Both the position numbers and the translations under genes were made by a program. The notes beneath the pieces were generated by a model, which was not told the DNA's origin, did no database searches, and saw only the letters and a list, made by a program, of their open reading frames with translations. From Phymatolithon calcareum (taxonomy: Eukaryota > Rhodophyta > Florideophyceae > Hapalidiales), in assembly GCA_977006965.1 (NCBI GenBank), contig OZ345381.1:1922001-1986000 (forward strand): a stretch of DNA of 64,000 bases, written 5' to 3'. Positions 21,101-31,112 of the stretch are shown piece after piece (the stretch's first letter is position 1; every line of letters starts with the position of its first letter).

Positions 21101-22431
21101 GACTCACTGAGGGCTTCCTCTTTTTCTGTATTGATTCTGGCGAACATACTTTCTGCGTCCTGTAGGAACTGGGCAAGAGCGGAAGACCACTCCTCCGTAC
21201 TAGAATCAGGGGTTAAGAGGCTTCTGAAAGAATCACTAGCATTTCCGCCAGATCTGACAAAACCAGAATTCAAAAAATTCTCTTCATGAAACCGTCTTTT
21301 CATCGCCTCCAGGACTTCCAGGTTCTTTTTGTGCAGCAATTCACTTTGCTGTAAAGCACCTTGCTTTTGCCGCCTCGGGTGCAAATCAGCTTCTTTTCTC
21401 TCTTTCTTCACTCTAAGCTCACTAATTGCTCGCTGCCGCTCCGCAAATTCTCCGGTAATACCACAGAGACGTTCTTCCAGCCTCTGACGCTCTGCACGCA
21501 AACCGGCATCGTCAAGGTCCTTAATGTGCAGGCTCATTTGTCTTTCCAATCTTTTCTGGGACTCTTCAAACATTGACACCTCTTTTTCCAGAACCACCAA
21601 TGCATTTTTCTTTTCCGCAAAGTCTTGCAAGATCACGTGTGCTTCCTGGTCTTGTCGTTGGAGTTCTTTAAACTCCGCGTCGAGTTGCCTCTCCCCTCTC
21701 CTCAGTTTGTCCTGGTCCACGCGCATCCTCTCTGCTTCATTACGCAGTTTGTCAAGCAACTGCACTCTTTCCTCAAAGCGGGTAAGTTCCGAGTTAAGAA
21801 CTCGAAGATCTGCCGATTGTTCTTTCCTAAACTTCCGGATTGTTTCAAGAGCTTTGGTATACCTTGTGGATGCGAAAATGTCATCGAATTTCTCCTTGAG
21901 CTTCTTGGGGTCTCCCAACGGCCACAGCGACTCCTCCTGATGGACGAAGATAACATTGTTCAAAATGGGTTTCGTGACGCGCATAATCTCTGGAAGAAGA
22001 GCGTTTAAATCGGCGCATCGGTAAGAGGTGGATGAGGACGGACCTTCGTCGACGGTTAGCTTCAAAGTTTGATCCAAGGTTTTGAATTCCGTTTTATATT
22101 TTGCTCCTCGCAAACCGCGCTTGATGCTTAGCAGAAAGTGGCGGGATACCACGTATTTGTCTCCTCTGCCATTTGTGAACTGCAGGCGAATCTTCGCTTT
22201 GGTTTCCGTTTCATTGTCAATGCGAGGATCGTGAATAAAGGCTGCTCCCTTCTCGACCATAGGAGGCAGGTCACCTGTTGTGGCCATCTTGACAGCTTCG
22301 ATGATGGTGCTCTTTCCACTTCCATTTCGCCCCAAGATGATGGTAAGCGGGCGGTAGAAGCGAATGAACGTTTCTTGGTCAGCTCCGTAGCTTCTGATGC
22401 CGGTAAGGCCAAGTCGATCTATGGTGGTCAT
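18184..22431 (-). CDS. RAD50: DNA double-strand-break repair protein RAD50
   Basis: 1415 aa, intronless; family usually about 1300 aa. The ATG at 22431 starts the canonical MTTIDRLGLTGIRSYG opening. Walker A is GRNGSGKS (residues 34-41); the Q-loop region is VIFVHQEESLWPLG (about 158-171). Two long coiled-coil arms (about 180-760 and 800-1240) flank a zinc hook CPTC near residues 774-780, which dimerises RAD50 through a shared Zn. The signature motif RCSAGQKVLACLVIRLALAE, Walker B ILALDEPTTNLD and the LVLITHDREF H-loop follow near the C-terminus. All catalytic parts are intact. RAD50 works in the nucleus with MRE11 and NBS1 in end tethering, resection and ATM signalling. A TGGTACAGTAATTG word lies about 300 bp upstream. 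Confidence 0.97.
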   Translation of the reverse strand: MTTIDRLGLTGIRSYGADQETFIRFYRPLTIILGRNGSGKSTIIEAVKMATTGDLPPMVEKGAAFIHDPRIDNETETKAKIRLQFTNGRGDKYVVSRHFLLSIKRGLRGAKYKTEFKTLDQTLKLTVDEGPSSSTSYRCADLNALLPEIMRVTKPILNNVIFVHQEESLWPLGDPKKLKEKFDDIFASTRYTKALETIRKFRKEQSADLRVLNSELTRFEERVQLLDKLRNEAERMRVDQDKLRRGERQLDAEFKELQRQDQEAHVILQDFAEKKNALVVLEKEVSMFEESQKRLERQMSLHIKDLDDAGLRAERQRLEERLCGITGEFAERQRAISELRVKKERKEADLHPRRQKQGALQQSELLHKKNLEVLEAMKRRFHEENFLNSGFVRSGGNASDSFRSLLTPDSSTEEWSSALAQFLQDAESMFARINTEKEEALSESRAAVNDATVHVSTANNSISAKRNSRKNHGIELERVLRLLQGMGNAQTRFKESKEREAIARKNFEEMKSSSVIPELEKENELKGKEYAALRDELAIVRQQRDQLVKDEELRTKLEVFKETIQRTELDLKTAMEVLSDKLVVAKGEVEEAENLVPNYIASDNPISVDNMGSVDLGNADDRNRQQDALMDGCANASRRKNSVVTYLNGIVADLTSKVNSANGRQSLLKKQAEDLEAKIRTQEVALARARKDLFEVPRVEESPAVEDLTAMFQHALVVSDGSGCGMSPTQVGQVELTVKNVDQEVTAAQQRSSLSLAYARFAQADLDKFESNPKHICPTCGLSSAKKVESMRKRMQEKVARHKNPSEQGKEEEVIEKLQSTSVALKKVRNEGSLLVSIVATYESTKKELVDATTAVQNADKSFREMSALARRVQDLFAPHAAISQLEMRRMEVSRLTETLQRNAQDLSLAKDSLPPSTSGQHSMTEVNERMSVVELRMRHLQDERDNISRSLVRERSSLDDANQRLLETMRVRGIMQEQASECVRAEGEKERLNADIRKLDEEIVVLLRNLEDLKSAKTDAELTHSAVVAEHDRALEKASRVLANAKDEVAKWQDLTQKVSAFSRSGNKNELVILLKSICDIEADIKSYKEDLEALQREEHTSLNSDREIKSSMENIDTNMLHRQNEQTIRIKRRSMMHLQDDLNRIRGQVAGGDPQTSVNEIRDKMTKCMATLGATRGKFQQITTLYKLKKEEQVGAERDGSRKLYDECRIQKQTMELASVDLDKYHRALDQALMAFHTLKMNSINRIIKELWQQTYRGTDIDEIEITSDAGEALGSGSSSGTRRSYNYRVMMRQGQAQLDMRGRCSAGQKVLACLVIRLALAESFCTDCGILALDEPTTNLDHENIESLAFALKKIIEQRRKQRNFQLVLITHDREFIDMIGARDFADEFFMVYKDSDGISHAKVQDLTELPD

Positions 22432-23025
22432 TTCACAGAGACGACGTGGAGAAAACCGGACAGTTCGTCACATCCGTAGGCTCGTTTGAGCATGGATTAG
22501 GAGACTGGCGGCGGGAAAACTGTCGGGGTTGCCCTTAATACCCTCCCTCCTACGGGAAAGATATGAAGCTTGCAAACCCTTCATGATGAAGGGTTTGCCA
22601 GGCAATAATCATATCTCTCAAATTTATTGTTAAAATTACTCCAAGACCCTCTTTTCGCGTTGAAATTTGAGGCGCTGTGCAGATCAGCACGCCTATTTAT
22701 TATTATTGCCATTTCGTCACGTCTACCTTGGTACAGTAATTGGGCATAGAGGGATTCGCAAGTGGGAGGAAGATAGAAAAATAAACAAGGAGAACTTGCC
22801 GTGCTTCCGTGCCACTCTCGCACGCTTAGTCGCTCAGTAAGTTCCGAAGTCTCCATCAACGTAAACGAAGACGCTTCAAAATAATTTTATCGGCAAGACT
22901 ACAAATCCAGCAGTCCACCCCCACAGAATATGGTAACGCTCCGCGATAAAGCTCCATATCACTCATTATTGTCAAACAGAACGCCTCACGATAGCTTCGC
23001 GCGTGCGGCGCCGCTAAGGCAGAAG
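22432..23025. other. intergenic between RAD50 start and TFIIA-gamma stop
   Basis: About 590 bp with the RAD50 promoter. It contains a 27-bp palindrome at 22572-22598 and a GGTACAGTAATT word near 22732. No gene or RNA recognised. Confidence 0.5.
22572..22598. repeat. 27-bp palindrome (13-bp arms, 1-nt centre)
   Basis: Arms GCAAACCCTTCAT and its exact reverse complement meet around one G. It lies about 140 bp upstream of the RAD50 ATG. An outer AGATATGA / TCATATCT pair (near 22558 and 22608) may extend the fold. Confidence 0.85.
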
Positions 23026-23340
23026 TTATCGTTTTGAAACTGAGATAATTTTAGTCCGCTCCGGCGATGACACAGTGGCTCCGTCCACCTTGAACTCGAT
23101 TTGGTCCAGGAAAAACGTCCAGATGTCGTCGTGGTTGCGGTAATGATGGAGCGGACCTTTCACGATTGCCTTCGTACGCACCCACGTGGACAAGGCCGTT
23201 GATATTGCGCGGTCGAACAGCTCCATTATCGTTTTCTTCTGGTCCTCCTCAAAAATGCCATTCTCAATGAACTCATCGAGCGATTCTTCCAGTTCCTGCC
23301 CTATGATGGAAGCGCGATAGTGGTGGAAAACGCCCGCCAT
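23026..23340 (-). CDS. TOA2: transcription initiation factor TFIIA small (gamma) subunit
   Basis: 104 aa. An upstream in-frame ATG (23382) exists, but the ATG at 23340 begins MAGVFHHYRASIIGQELEES, which aligns with the start of TFIIA-gamma and gives the usual length (about 105-110 aa). The N-terminal helical half (SLDEFIENG, AISTALSTWV) and C-terminal beta half (LHHYRNHDDIWTFFLDQIEF) are both complete. TFIIA-gamma pairs with TFIIA-alpha/beta to stabilise TBP on promoters in the nucleus. Intronless. Confidence 0.93.
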   Translation of the reverse strand: MAGVFHHYRASIIGQELEESLDEFIENGIFEEDQKKTIMELFDRAISTALSTWVRTKAIVKGPLHHYRNHDDIWTFFLDQIEFKVDGATVSSPERTKIISVSKR

Positions 23341-24026
23341 TTTCAGCTCGATTGTCGCGCTTTGTTTCCGCTCGGTTCTCACGGTGAACAGCGACGAAAC
23401 TTGCGGAATTGCGCAGAGAGACGTTGCTCAGGCTGCCCCACCTCCTGCTTGAAACTCTTGCGGGAATGCATCTATCTGCTGAGTATATTAGGCCCCAATT
23501 ATTTCAGACTTTTCAAGCTTTTCCTGAAAACAACCTTTTTTTGAAATATATTTGAACATTTTTCAAAACTTTTACGATGCAACCTGGCTCGGCTGTAAAG
23601 TTACCTTGACCCGTATTACCCAGGACTCCGGCTTTGACAAAGAGAGGACGATCCGAACGCTTCAATTGATTACTGCAATAATTCTCGACTTGGACGGCTG
23701 GGAAAACAAGAAAGAAATTGTTTCCGAATTGCATGTCGATCATCACGCGAATGTAAAAGGATTATCACTATCCGCATTCTTGCAAGGTCCCGTGATAGTA
23801 CCCTATCCTGTTCAGACTTTACTCAACTCTTCCTCGCTGTCTGGCTTCCACCTAATCATCAGTTGCCAGGAATTTAGTAAACACTGGAACACGCGGCATA
23901 ATGTTTAGATTTGGAGCGTATAAGAGCCGCCTTTTCCTTCCCCCATGCCTCCAACCATTCCCTCCAACCCTTGTCTCCGACATTCTCCTTTTTCCGCTTG
24001 CTCAAGCCTAGTCAACGAAGACGAAC
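23341..24026. other. intergenic divergent promoter (TFIIA-gamma / CAP C-terminal gene)
   Basis: About 690 bp separating divergent genes. A 118-codon plus-strand frame (23552-23908) has no recognisable family and is probably chance. No TACTGTA-type motif was noticed here. Confidence 0.45.
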
Positions 24027-24839
24027 ATGGGTCCTCCAGCGCCTCCCCCGCCGCCGCCAGCTGCCCCTACCGCCCCCTCTGGGGACAGCGGGGATGTTAC
24101 TGGAAAGTTGTTCGCGGAAATTGCAGCTCTTGGAGAGAATGGAGTGCGGCAAGGACTGAAAAAAGCGGTCAAGGGTCCTGCAAAACAGGACAAGGTCGGG
24201 AAGTTCGTGCCGATTTCCAAGAGCAAGAAGGTGGTTTCGCTTGGCGGAATCCCAAAATGTGCACTACAGGGGAAAAAGTGGACTGTGGAGTTTCAGAATG
24301 GGGCAACTGGAGATAAGGCGATTAACATTGATGCGACGCTGAAGCAAACAGTTTATGTTTTCAAATGCCATGACACGTTGATCAAGGTGAACGGAAAGGT
24401 AAACGCAATCTTTCTGGACAATTGCTCAAAAACCCAGTGCATTTTCGAGGAGGCTCTGGCTAGTGTGGAGGTTGTTAATTCGTCGGATATTCAGATCCAG
24501 TGTACGAAAACCGCACCCGCTATGAGCATCGACGGATGCACTGCAGTAACGTACTACATGAGTTCGTCCTTCAAAGAGGCGAAGATTATCACGGCCAAGT
24601 CTGCTGCGATCAATCTTGTCAGGCCTACTGACGATGACGGTATGCTGAAATAGTGAATGCCATCGCTCCAGCACTTACCATTCCGTTTCTGACTCAAGTT
24701 CTGTTTCCATATTGTATGTGATGTTTCCTGCGTGCGAGCAGACATCGTGGAGACGCCAATTCCGGAGCAGTTTTCGTACGTACTTAATGCGAAGTCTTTG
24801 ACGCCCTGTCGGTCATCTGTTGTTTGCGAGGAATACTAA
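24027..24839 (+). CDS. CAP C-terminal protein (polyproline, WH2-like and CARP beta domain), lacks N-terminal domain
   Basis: Exons 24027-24639 and 24742-24839 encode 236 aa. The intron is 102 nt, GT-AG. Splicing changes an early stop into PTDDDDIVETPIPEQFSYVL, the expected CAP ending (PVPEQF in others). Residues 3-20 are polyproline (profilin/SH3-type ligand). Residues about 25-47 (KLFAEIAALGENGVRQGLKKA) resemble the CAP WH2 motif, which binds ATP-actin. Residues about 75-236 form the CARP beta domain (GKKWTVEFQNG, IDATLKQTVYVFKCH, VNGKVNAIFLDNCSKT, VVNSSDIQIQC). In known CAPs this half recharges ADP-actin with ATP. The usual N-terminal half is encoded separately at 6571-9939. C-terminal-only CAPs are known in apicomplexans. 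Cytosolic actin turnover is the expected role. Confidence 0.9.
24640..24741 (+). other. 102-nt intron of the CAP C-terminal gene
   Basis: Donor GACG|GTATGC, acceptor GCGAGCAG|ACATCG, phase 1. The reading frame would otherwise stop at 24651-24653, losing the conserved C-terminal PEQF strand. Confidence 0.85.
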
Positions 24840-26287
24840 CGAGCTTTTTTGCTTTCTGGAGAAAAGGACTGAATGGAAAGATGGTGGTTGGGTAACAGAA
24901 GCTGTTTCTCATGATGATTAATACTTCTAGTACTTCGAAATTCTCAAGCTGTTTATCATGACGATTAAGGTCATTTGGCAAACGCTTTAGTAGGACCAAC
25001 GAACAATGCGGTGCAGGAGATATCCGATCTGAGGTTCTTTATTTTCTGAATCAACGCAGATACCGTGTCAGAACAGATATTGAAAGAGCGAACTGAAATA
25101 GTGTTTTTAAAAGAGTGTCCCTTCTATATTGCTAATGCCATGCCATGAATCACATATTTCCTGCAAGTGCTCGGTGGAGTAGAAAGACTGAGGGAAATCA
25201 TCCCCATAAATTTGATTTGCCTTCTTATACTAGAGCGGAAGCATAGTGGAAGACAGCGCATGTGGAATCACTGCAACAAGAAGGGACGGAGCAAAGAGTC
25301 TACCAATAGTTGGCGCGAGCCCATCTCGCGTTTGCTTCTCTAAGTCTGTCCCCGTATCGTCTTCTGCTGCTTGACGGACTCGGCGAAAGAATTCTCCCAC
25401 TCGCAAGCCATTCCAATAGAGCCTTGGCGGGAATTCCGTAAAATGCAGTAACGCTTTGCTTGGCCAACGGTCATCGATTCAGCTCGGGGAAGACTTCCTG
25501 TACACGCAAAGAATTCCTGTACTTGTCGATAAAAATCTTGCAGGGACTTACTTTAGTTCTCGAAACGCCACTCTGTACACTGACCCATTTCATGCCCATG
25601 ATTGTTGGTGACCTCCTGAATGGCCGTCTGGCGAAGCTAGCCTGAAAATAATCCATAAAGACGGTAACAATCTGAAATTTTCGTAGGAACAGCTTCTTTA
25701 CCGTACAATGTTGCACCGACCTTGCGACAAGTGTTTTCCCGCTCTCAATTGGAAGAATGGGTCCAATTTTGCACTGCTACAAAGAGTTCTCCTTGGTTTT
25801 CTTTTTCAACTGTAGGTACAGTTGTACCTCCGTTTTCCTGGTCTCCGAGCGTTAAAGGCTCAATTCTTAAGTTTTCGATCGATTTTCAAGAGCAAGAACG
25901 TCTTGAAACCTTGTTTTCAACGTCAAATTTATGGTTCAATTAAGAGAGTCCGAGCACTGGGCACTCCAATATTGGAGTTGAGCGCAGGATGCACTGGGTC
26001 CGTTATGTGCTTACAGTAGAAAACATTGAAATATCTAAAATGTGAAAATATTTGAAAATCAAATTGGTATACAAATAAGCTTACAGAATACACCAAACTT
26101 CTCATTATTCTACACACACGTGTGAACATTACCCTAAATAATCGCCACGGACGCCGGCCGCAATTGGAGCCTTCGGCAATCATTGAGCGCTATGAGCTTC
26201 CCAAGAGCGGTGACACTGTAGACGGACTTATTTCGAAACTCTGCGCTCCTTGTCGCCGGCCGTTGCTTTCCCGACCCGCTCGCAACC
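24840..26287. other. intergenic between CAP C-terminal gene and eS7
   Basis: About 1.4 kb. It contains a decayed duplicate of the 3' end of the glycosyltransferase gene (25264-25482) and a 16-bp palindrome ACTCCAAT/ATTGGAGT near 25963-25978. The eS7 promoter must lie in the last few hundred bases. No other gene seen. Confidence 0.5.
25264..25482 (-). pseudogene. remnant duplicate of the 3' end of the glycosyltransferase gene
   Basis: This stretch aligns by eye with about 27070-27290, spanning the last codons and 3' flank of the gene at 27205-28254. Shared pieces include GTTGGC(G/A)CGAGC, GTCGTCTTCTG(C/T)TGCTTGA, TTGCAA/CGCAAGCCATTCCA and GTAACGC(T/C)TTG. The coding part is mutated and truncated. 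Both copies lie on the minus strand with eS7 between them, so this is a dispersed rather than a tandem duplicate. Confidence 0.6.
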
Positions 26288-26872
26288 ATGGCATCCAACA
26301 AAGTACGCAAGGAGAAAAACGAGAAGCTTGATGCGTTTGAGGAGCAGGTCGGTCAGGCCCTTGTCGACCTCGAGTCCAGCGGTTCGGAGATCAAGTCCGA
26401 GCTGAGGGAGCTGTTTATTTCGTCCGCGAAGGAGGTTGAGTGTGCAAAGGGCAAGACTGCCGTCGTCCTCTTTGTTCCTTACCGTCTCGTCCAAAAGTTC
26501 CACAAGATCCAGACACGCCTGGTTCGTGAACTTGAGAAGAAGTTTTCTGGCAAACCTGTTCTGATCATTGCGCAGCGACGCATTATTCCGCGCGAACGCA
26601 AGGGTGCGCGCCTGCATAGCCAGAAGCGCCCGATTTCGCGCACTCTCACCAGCGTGCACAACCACATCCTCGAGGACTTGGTGTTCCCCACCGAGATTGT
26701 CGGCAAGCGTATGCGATACAAGGTTGACGGTACCCGTCTGCTGCGAGTGCTTTTGGACCCGAAGGAACAACAAAACGCAGAGTACAAGATCGATACTTTC
26801 CAGTCGGTTTACAAAAAGCTTACTGGCAAGGATGTGACCTTTGAGTTTCCCATTACTTCGGAAAGTCGTTGA
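26288..26872 (+). CDS. RPS7: 40S ribosomal protein eS7
   Basis: 194 aa, the usual eS7 length, intronless, with a good start context (AACCATGG). Recognised by VVLFVPYRLVQKFHKIQTRL, ELEKKFSGKPVLIIAQRRI, the LTSVHNHILEDLVFPTEIVG block, and the end KVDGTRLLRVLLDP and DTFQSVYKKLTGKDVTFEFP. It is a component of the small ribosomal subunit in the cytosol and acts in 18S rRNA processing. High conservation and codon use suggest strong expression. Confidence 0.97.
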   Translation: MASNKVRKEKNEKLDAFEEQVGQALVDLESSGSEIKSELRELFISSAKEVECAKGKTAVVLFVPYRLVQKFHKIQTRLVRELEKKFSGKPVLIIAQRRIIPRERKGARLHSQKRPISRTLTSVHNHILEDLVFPTEIVGKRMRYKVDGTRLLRVLLDPKEQQNAEYKIDTFQSVYKKLTGKDVTFEFPITSESR

Positions 26873-27204
26873 AAGAGTAAATTGAGTGGAGCAGCGCCTT
26901 AAAACTAATGTTCGCGTTTATGTTTCTAGTGGAGTACCATAGCTGACATCTTGCTGTCTGCGCTTGGGTGAAAAGCAAAGGCGAGCGGAAAAATCGTTCG
27001 CATAAAAGTCGATTTCCCCCAATATACCGAATCGTAAATAGCGCTGACCCGGTGATAGTCCAGTCATTTGGAGCCATTGGAACAAGGCGAGAACGAAGCG
27101 AAGGTACTACAAATGGTTGGCACGAGCACATTTCGCTTTTACTTCGATAAGACATAGCTCCAAATGTCGTCTTCTGTTGCTTGAGCTACTCTTCGAGGAC
27201 ATTC
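26873..27204. other. convergent 3' flanks of eS7 and the glycosyltransferase
   Basis: 332 bp between convergent genes; the right part (from about 27070) is the source region of the duplicate at 25264. Nothing else seen. Confidence 0.5.
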
Positions 27205-28254
27205 TCACACTTGCAACCCATTCCAGTTGAGCATCGGCGGGTAGTCAGCAAAAGGCGGTAACGCCTTGGTCTCTTCCATGAGCTCAAAGTCAATCTTACT
27301 TGTGAGTTTGGAAGACTGTTTCCCATCATTGGCCTTTCTGAAATGCAATCCTGGCTCCCTCCAACTGGCGGCCAATGTCCGCTCTTCTGGAAGATTCGCG
27401 TATACTGTGAACAAATTGTTGTCATGTGCATACCTGATATGCCACATTGTCCACATGGACCGCTTCTTCTCCTGCTTCTTGTACCACAACGTTGGCACAA
27501 GATCGTCTACGTATGGGTGAAAATTCGGGTCGCAACTCATGGTATGAAACCATTCACGAAACCGCTCCCAATGTTGTGGCATCGGAGCGTACCCCCACGA
27601 CCCAAGCAACTTGTACATGTACACCGGGAATTGCGGTGAGACTTTCAGCGGTTTACGCCCAAAGCCAGTTCGATTTGCACGCAAAGTGCCGCGCTGAAGG
27701 GTGTATCCAAACACATCACTTCGTGCTCCGTACGACTCGCGAGCGGTCTTTAGCCAGGTGTAGTACAGCGGAGACACTTCAAGATCATCCTCTAGAATAA
27801 TTGCGGCGTCATCGGGGGTTTTCGGACGCCATGAATCAATCCACTGTCCCCAAATCCCGACATGCATGTCCCACACATGCACTGCGCGAGCCCCGTGTGG
27901 CCAATTGAACTCTGACGCCGCCGACACAACATCGGTATCTACAGACCCGTCGGGCGAACGGTCGACCCAAACGTGCAAATCGACCTGATCGCCTGAGTAG
28001 CGTGCCGTGCGCAAAGACCACAGTAGCCGAAGTAGACTGTCGAGACGCGAATGCGTGAGCACGATGATACTCATTGCGGGCATCGAATTGCCCGCTGTTG
28101 CAGACACAACCGTGTCAGTCGCCGCAGCGGTATCGCATTTTTGCGGCGAGAATTTCCGTCGGGACAATGCCAGGAAGGCAAAGAGGGCGATGCCTAGCAG
28201 GAGATAGGTGGGACGGATGTGCGTTAGACAGCGCGCCGACCTGCGGGCGCGCAT
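27205..28254 (-). CDS. type II membrane GT-A fold glycosyltransferase
   Basis: 349 aa from the ATG at 28254, intronless. A basic N-terminal tail is followed by one membrane segment (about residues 16-31, PTYLLLGIALFAFLAL), typical of a Golgi type II enzyme. The luminal domain opens with MSIIVLTHSRLDSLLRLLWSL, a GT-A nucleotide-binding start. It has ILEDDLEVSPLYYTWL (153-168), where the EDD acts as the DxD-like metal site seen in GlcNAcT-I (GT13) and GT2 relatives. Further conserved-looking stretches are GSWGYAPMPQHWERF and PNFHPYVDDLVPTLWYK. Donor and acceptor sugars cannot be read from the sequence. A role in N-glycan or cell-wall polysaccharide synthesis is inferred. A broken copy of its 3' end lies at 25264-25482. 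Confidence 0.75.
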   Translation of the reverse strand: MRARRSARCLTHIRPTYLLLGIALFAFLALSRRKFSPQKCDTAAATDTVVSATAGNSMPAMSIIVLTHSRLDSLLRLLWSLRTARYSGDQVDLHVWVDRSPDGSVDTDVVSAASEFNWPHGARAVHVWDMHVGIWGQWIDSWRPKTPDDAAIILEDDLEVSPLYYTWLKTARESYGARSDVFGYTLQRGTLRANRTGFGRKPLKVSPQFPVYMYKLLGSWGYAPMPQHWERFREWFHTMSCDPNFHPYVDDLVPTLWYKKQEKKRSMWTMWHIRYAHDNNLFTVYANLPEERTLAASWREPGLHFRKANDGKQSSKLTSKIDFELMEETKALPPFADYPPMLNWNGLQV

Positions 28255-29715
28255 TTTCGAGGGCTAGATTCGCGCGTTTGCGAAACTGCGGGAATCATTG
28301 CATGCCATCTGGGGATTGTGTAGAAGGCATAAGTGAGAAATGTGCTGTTCTGCGTTAGCTTGGATTTGGCAGACGGTGCTGGTACTCAATCGTCCGGGCT
28401 TTTTCAAAAAGGAGGTGAAAAAATTGATCAGTGTGCACGAGATCGGGCCTAGAACACTTTTGGGATACGTGAACAAACTAATCATAGGCTGACATGCTTG
28501 TGTTCACTCAGCAGTAAATAGCAGGGCATGTCGTCCTGGTTGGGCTAGTGTCAGTTCAAGCATCTATGTTTTATGGCGTCTGGAAAGGTTGCTGTGGAAG
28601 CCTAAGCAGTTGACTTGAGCGGATCATATCTAACATTCCCGTGGTGCTTCGCATATCCAACAAGTTGACATTCATGTAATTCAGACATTATTACGCCTGA
28701 TAGAGCGATCAAAAGGTTTTGAGGGCATATGACCGAAGGTAATTTGGAAGCGAGCGCGGTTTTTGACGTCAACATAGAAACAACTCCTCGGCGAAGCGTG
28801 GATAGAAAACGAGGGGAACTGATTAAATGTTGATTCGCATCAATGCCTCCGGGTCGACATTGCTTCCCTCTATTGTCAGGACTTCAATCCCAACCATTTT
28901 TGACTTACATCACATTTGGTACGCCAGTTTCTCTCACAGGATAGTAGCGCTCAAATTGTGCAAAACGGTATGGCAGGCTGCATTGGTAGCCCGTTTCCAT
29001 ATTCCATCCTCCTTTTGTGCTCTCCTTGAGCATCGTCAGCATTAGTCGTCCGCCTGCACATTTTAAAGGCATTTGACCCATTCTATGCATTATCAGTCTC
29101 TCCAGCTTTGGCACAGTCCCATTTGAAGCATCCCGTAACATTGCCAACAATTGCAGCCCGTTCACATAGTTCGGCTACACGACCGACGCCGCTTCCACAG
29201 GTAAAAAAACCGTAGGACCTATACAGCAAGCATGGGGACAATATTCTCAAATGCCGGTTTCAATCGCAATATACGCTAAAACCAACTGGCATATTCGGTA
29301 CAGTTTAGGAATCTACATGCATTTCCTTCCCCAGAGGCTGACTCTCTTAAGGACTGCAAAGCTGAAACTTTGCATTAGGCCGCATTGCAATTGGATTAGA
29401 AACATGAGATAATACTTCGTGTAACGTTACGACGTTCAAGCTGCAAATGAACATTTAACAAGAAATACAAATCTTAAACGGAAACATTCAAGTGGAAGCG
29501 GCTGTTAGATAATTATGCCGACTGGCACTGCTTTGGGCAGAGGATAGAGTTGATTGACAAGATAGTGTAGACAAACTGGTATAAGTAGGCGGGTGAGAGC
29601 AGTTACAGAAAGGCAAGACAAGAACAAACAGCCCCCAAACTAAAAGCGAACTAGAAGACATCTCATTTGCAACATTTCGCGAATTGCCATAGGGTGGTGA
29701 CGAGACATAACTCAC

Positions 29716-29896
29716 CTTGCCATCCGGCGCTGGACGAGGAATCCCGAACCTTGCCGTACGGCGCTGGATCGGATCGATATCCATGCTGGAAGGACTCGTG
29801 GCGACACTCGCCACAATTCGAGACGCATATCTGTCCATTCTCCGAGAGGTCAGCGAAGGTATTTGAATTCTGTGATCCAGAGCGACACGGTTGAAA
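29716..29896 (-). other. possible internal exon of an unidentified minus-strand gene
   Basis: A strong acceptor (TTTCCTTTCCTGCACTGCAG at about 29897-29916) and a consensus donor (CAAG|GTGAGT) bracket 181 nt with an open frame containing several Cys. No neighbouring exon or protein family was recognised. It may be chance or the relic of a gene. Confidence 0.2.
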
Positions 29897-30932
29897 CTGC
29901 AGTGCAGGAAAGGAAATGAAGCATGCACAAAAAAAGTGCTATTACAATATTGAGTAAGTAGTATACCCAGTGGTATCGCATCTGGGGTGGAGGAGGATTG
30001 TGAAAATGTTCGCATGAGGCAGGTACAAAGAGGGAATTGCGACTGAAATATCGAGCGACAAGCAGGACTGTAGCACCAAAGTCATGCTATGGATGTCAGA
30101 GAAATGTTAACGGAAAAGGCATTAGACTCCCTGCTACTCTACAGCGCCACCATAATTGATAATATGGAAAACCACGAGTCCCTGTATTAGGACCAGGCGA
30201 CATATGAGGAGAGAGTTCGGAAAAGCTGCTCTCGTACAGTGTTAGGAGTGTTACTGAGCGCTTTTAAATAAACAACTAACAGTTGCTTCAGAAATACCAA
30301 GGTCATGCTAAATCTTCCATCGACCGAGTCGTTTCTTCGAAATCGAGTGCAGTGATGCTAGGACCAGGGCTTCGAGAGCAGGAGCAGTATGTATGGAAAT
30401 ACGAACAAGGGGCTTTGTCTTAAAAGAGATGGTGGGAACGAACTACAATTCTGCCCAGTTGGTCAGATTGAATTCAGGTGATAATTCATTGGAATTTTAA
30501 TTCGAATGAACTATAAAATACATCTCGGCTCAGAGAGTAATTTTTCTGAATGGCTGATCAGGCTGACACTTCCTGAACCAGATTCGATAGGTGATCATTG
30601 CATCATCAATCCTTGTTGAAAAATCGGAGATTCCCGACTTCTTGAGCTCTCCTCAGGTCGCTGCGACGATGCTGGAAGCCTTTTGACTGCACTGTGAGTA
30701 GCTCTACCTTCACTATTTGCGCATGACGCCCTAGGCCAAGCTAAATGTAATGCGCATAGTTTACAGTATTCTTCATGTGAAGATACGCACCGTGCAATGT
30801 ATCAAAAATATAACCAAAATTAAAGGTAGGCGCCGTGACTGCCAGCGGAATGTATTCTGCAACTCGAGGATTCGAATAATCATTAATTTTGGTTAAATTT
30901 ACGAAGATACCGTATTCGTGTTCATTCTCAAA

Positions 30933-30978
30933 ATCGAGGTATCCAAACATCGAGGTGCCAATTATCGAGGATTGACTG
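30933..30978. mobile_element. pogo/Tigger-like terminal motif
   Basis: Three ATCGAGG words at about 16-bp spacing (30933, 30949, 30964) end in GGATTGACTG. Read in reverse this is CAGTCAATCCTCGAT followed by CACCTCGAT, the style of Tigger/pogo terminal inverted repeats. No transposase and no clear partner end were found, so this is probably a solitary or decayed element end. Confidence 0.35.
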
Positions 30979-31112
30979 CTTAGACCGAACCTCTGATATT
31001 TTTATCCATACAACATCTCTGGCGGTTCAGGCAGAGACAGACATTATCATGCGGAGGCAGCATCATGATGATGCAGACGTTCATGGCGCGAAGACTAACC
31101 AATTGTGTGCTG

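Noticed and set aside
29488-30015. 175-codon minus-strand frame
   Set aside because: No family resemblance; only the possible splice sites inside it were kept as a weak exon candidate.
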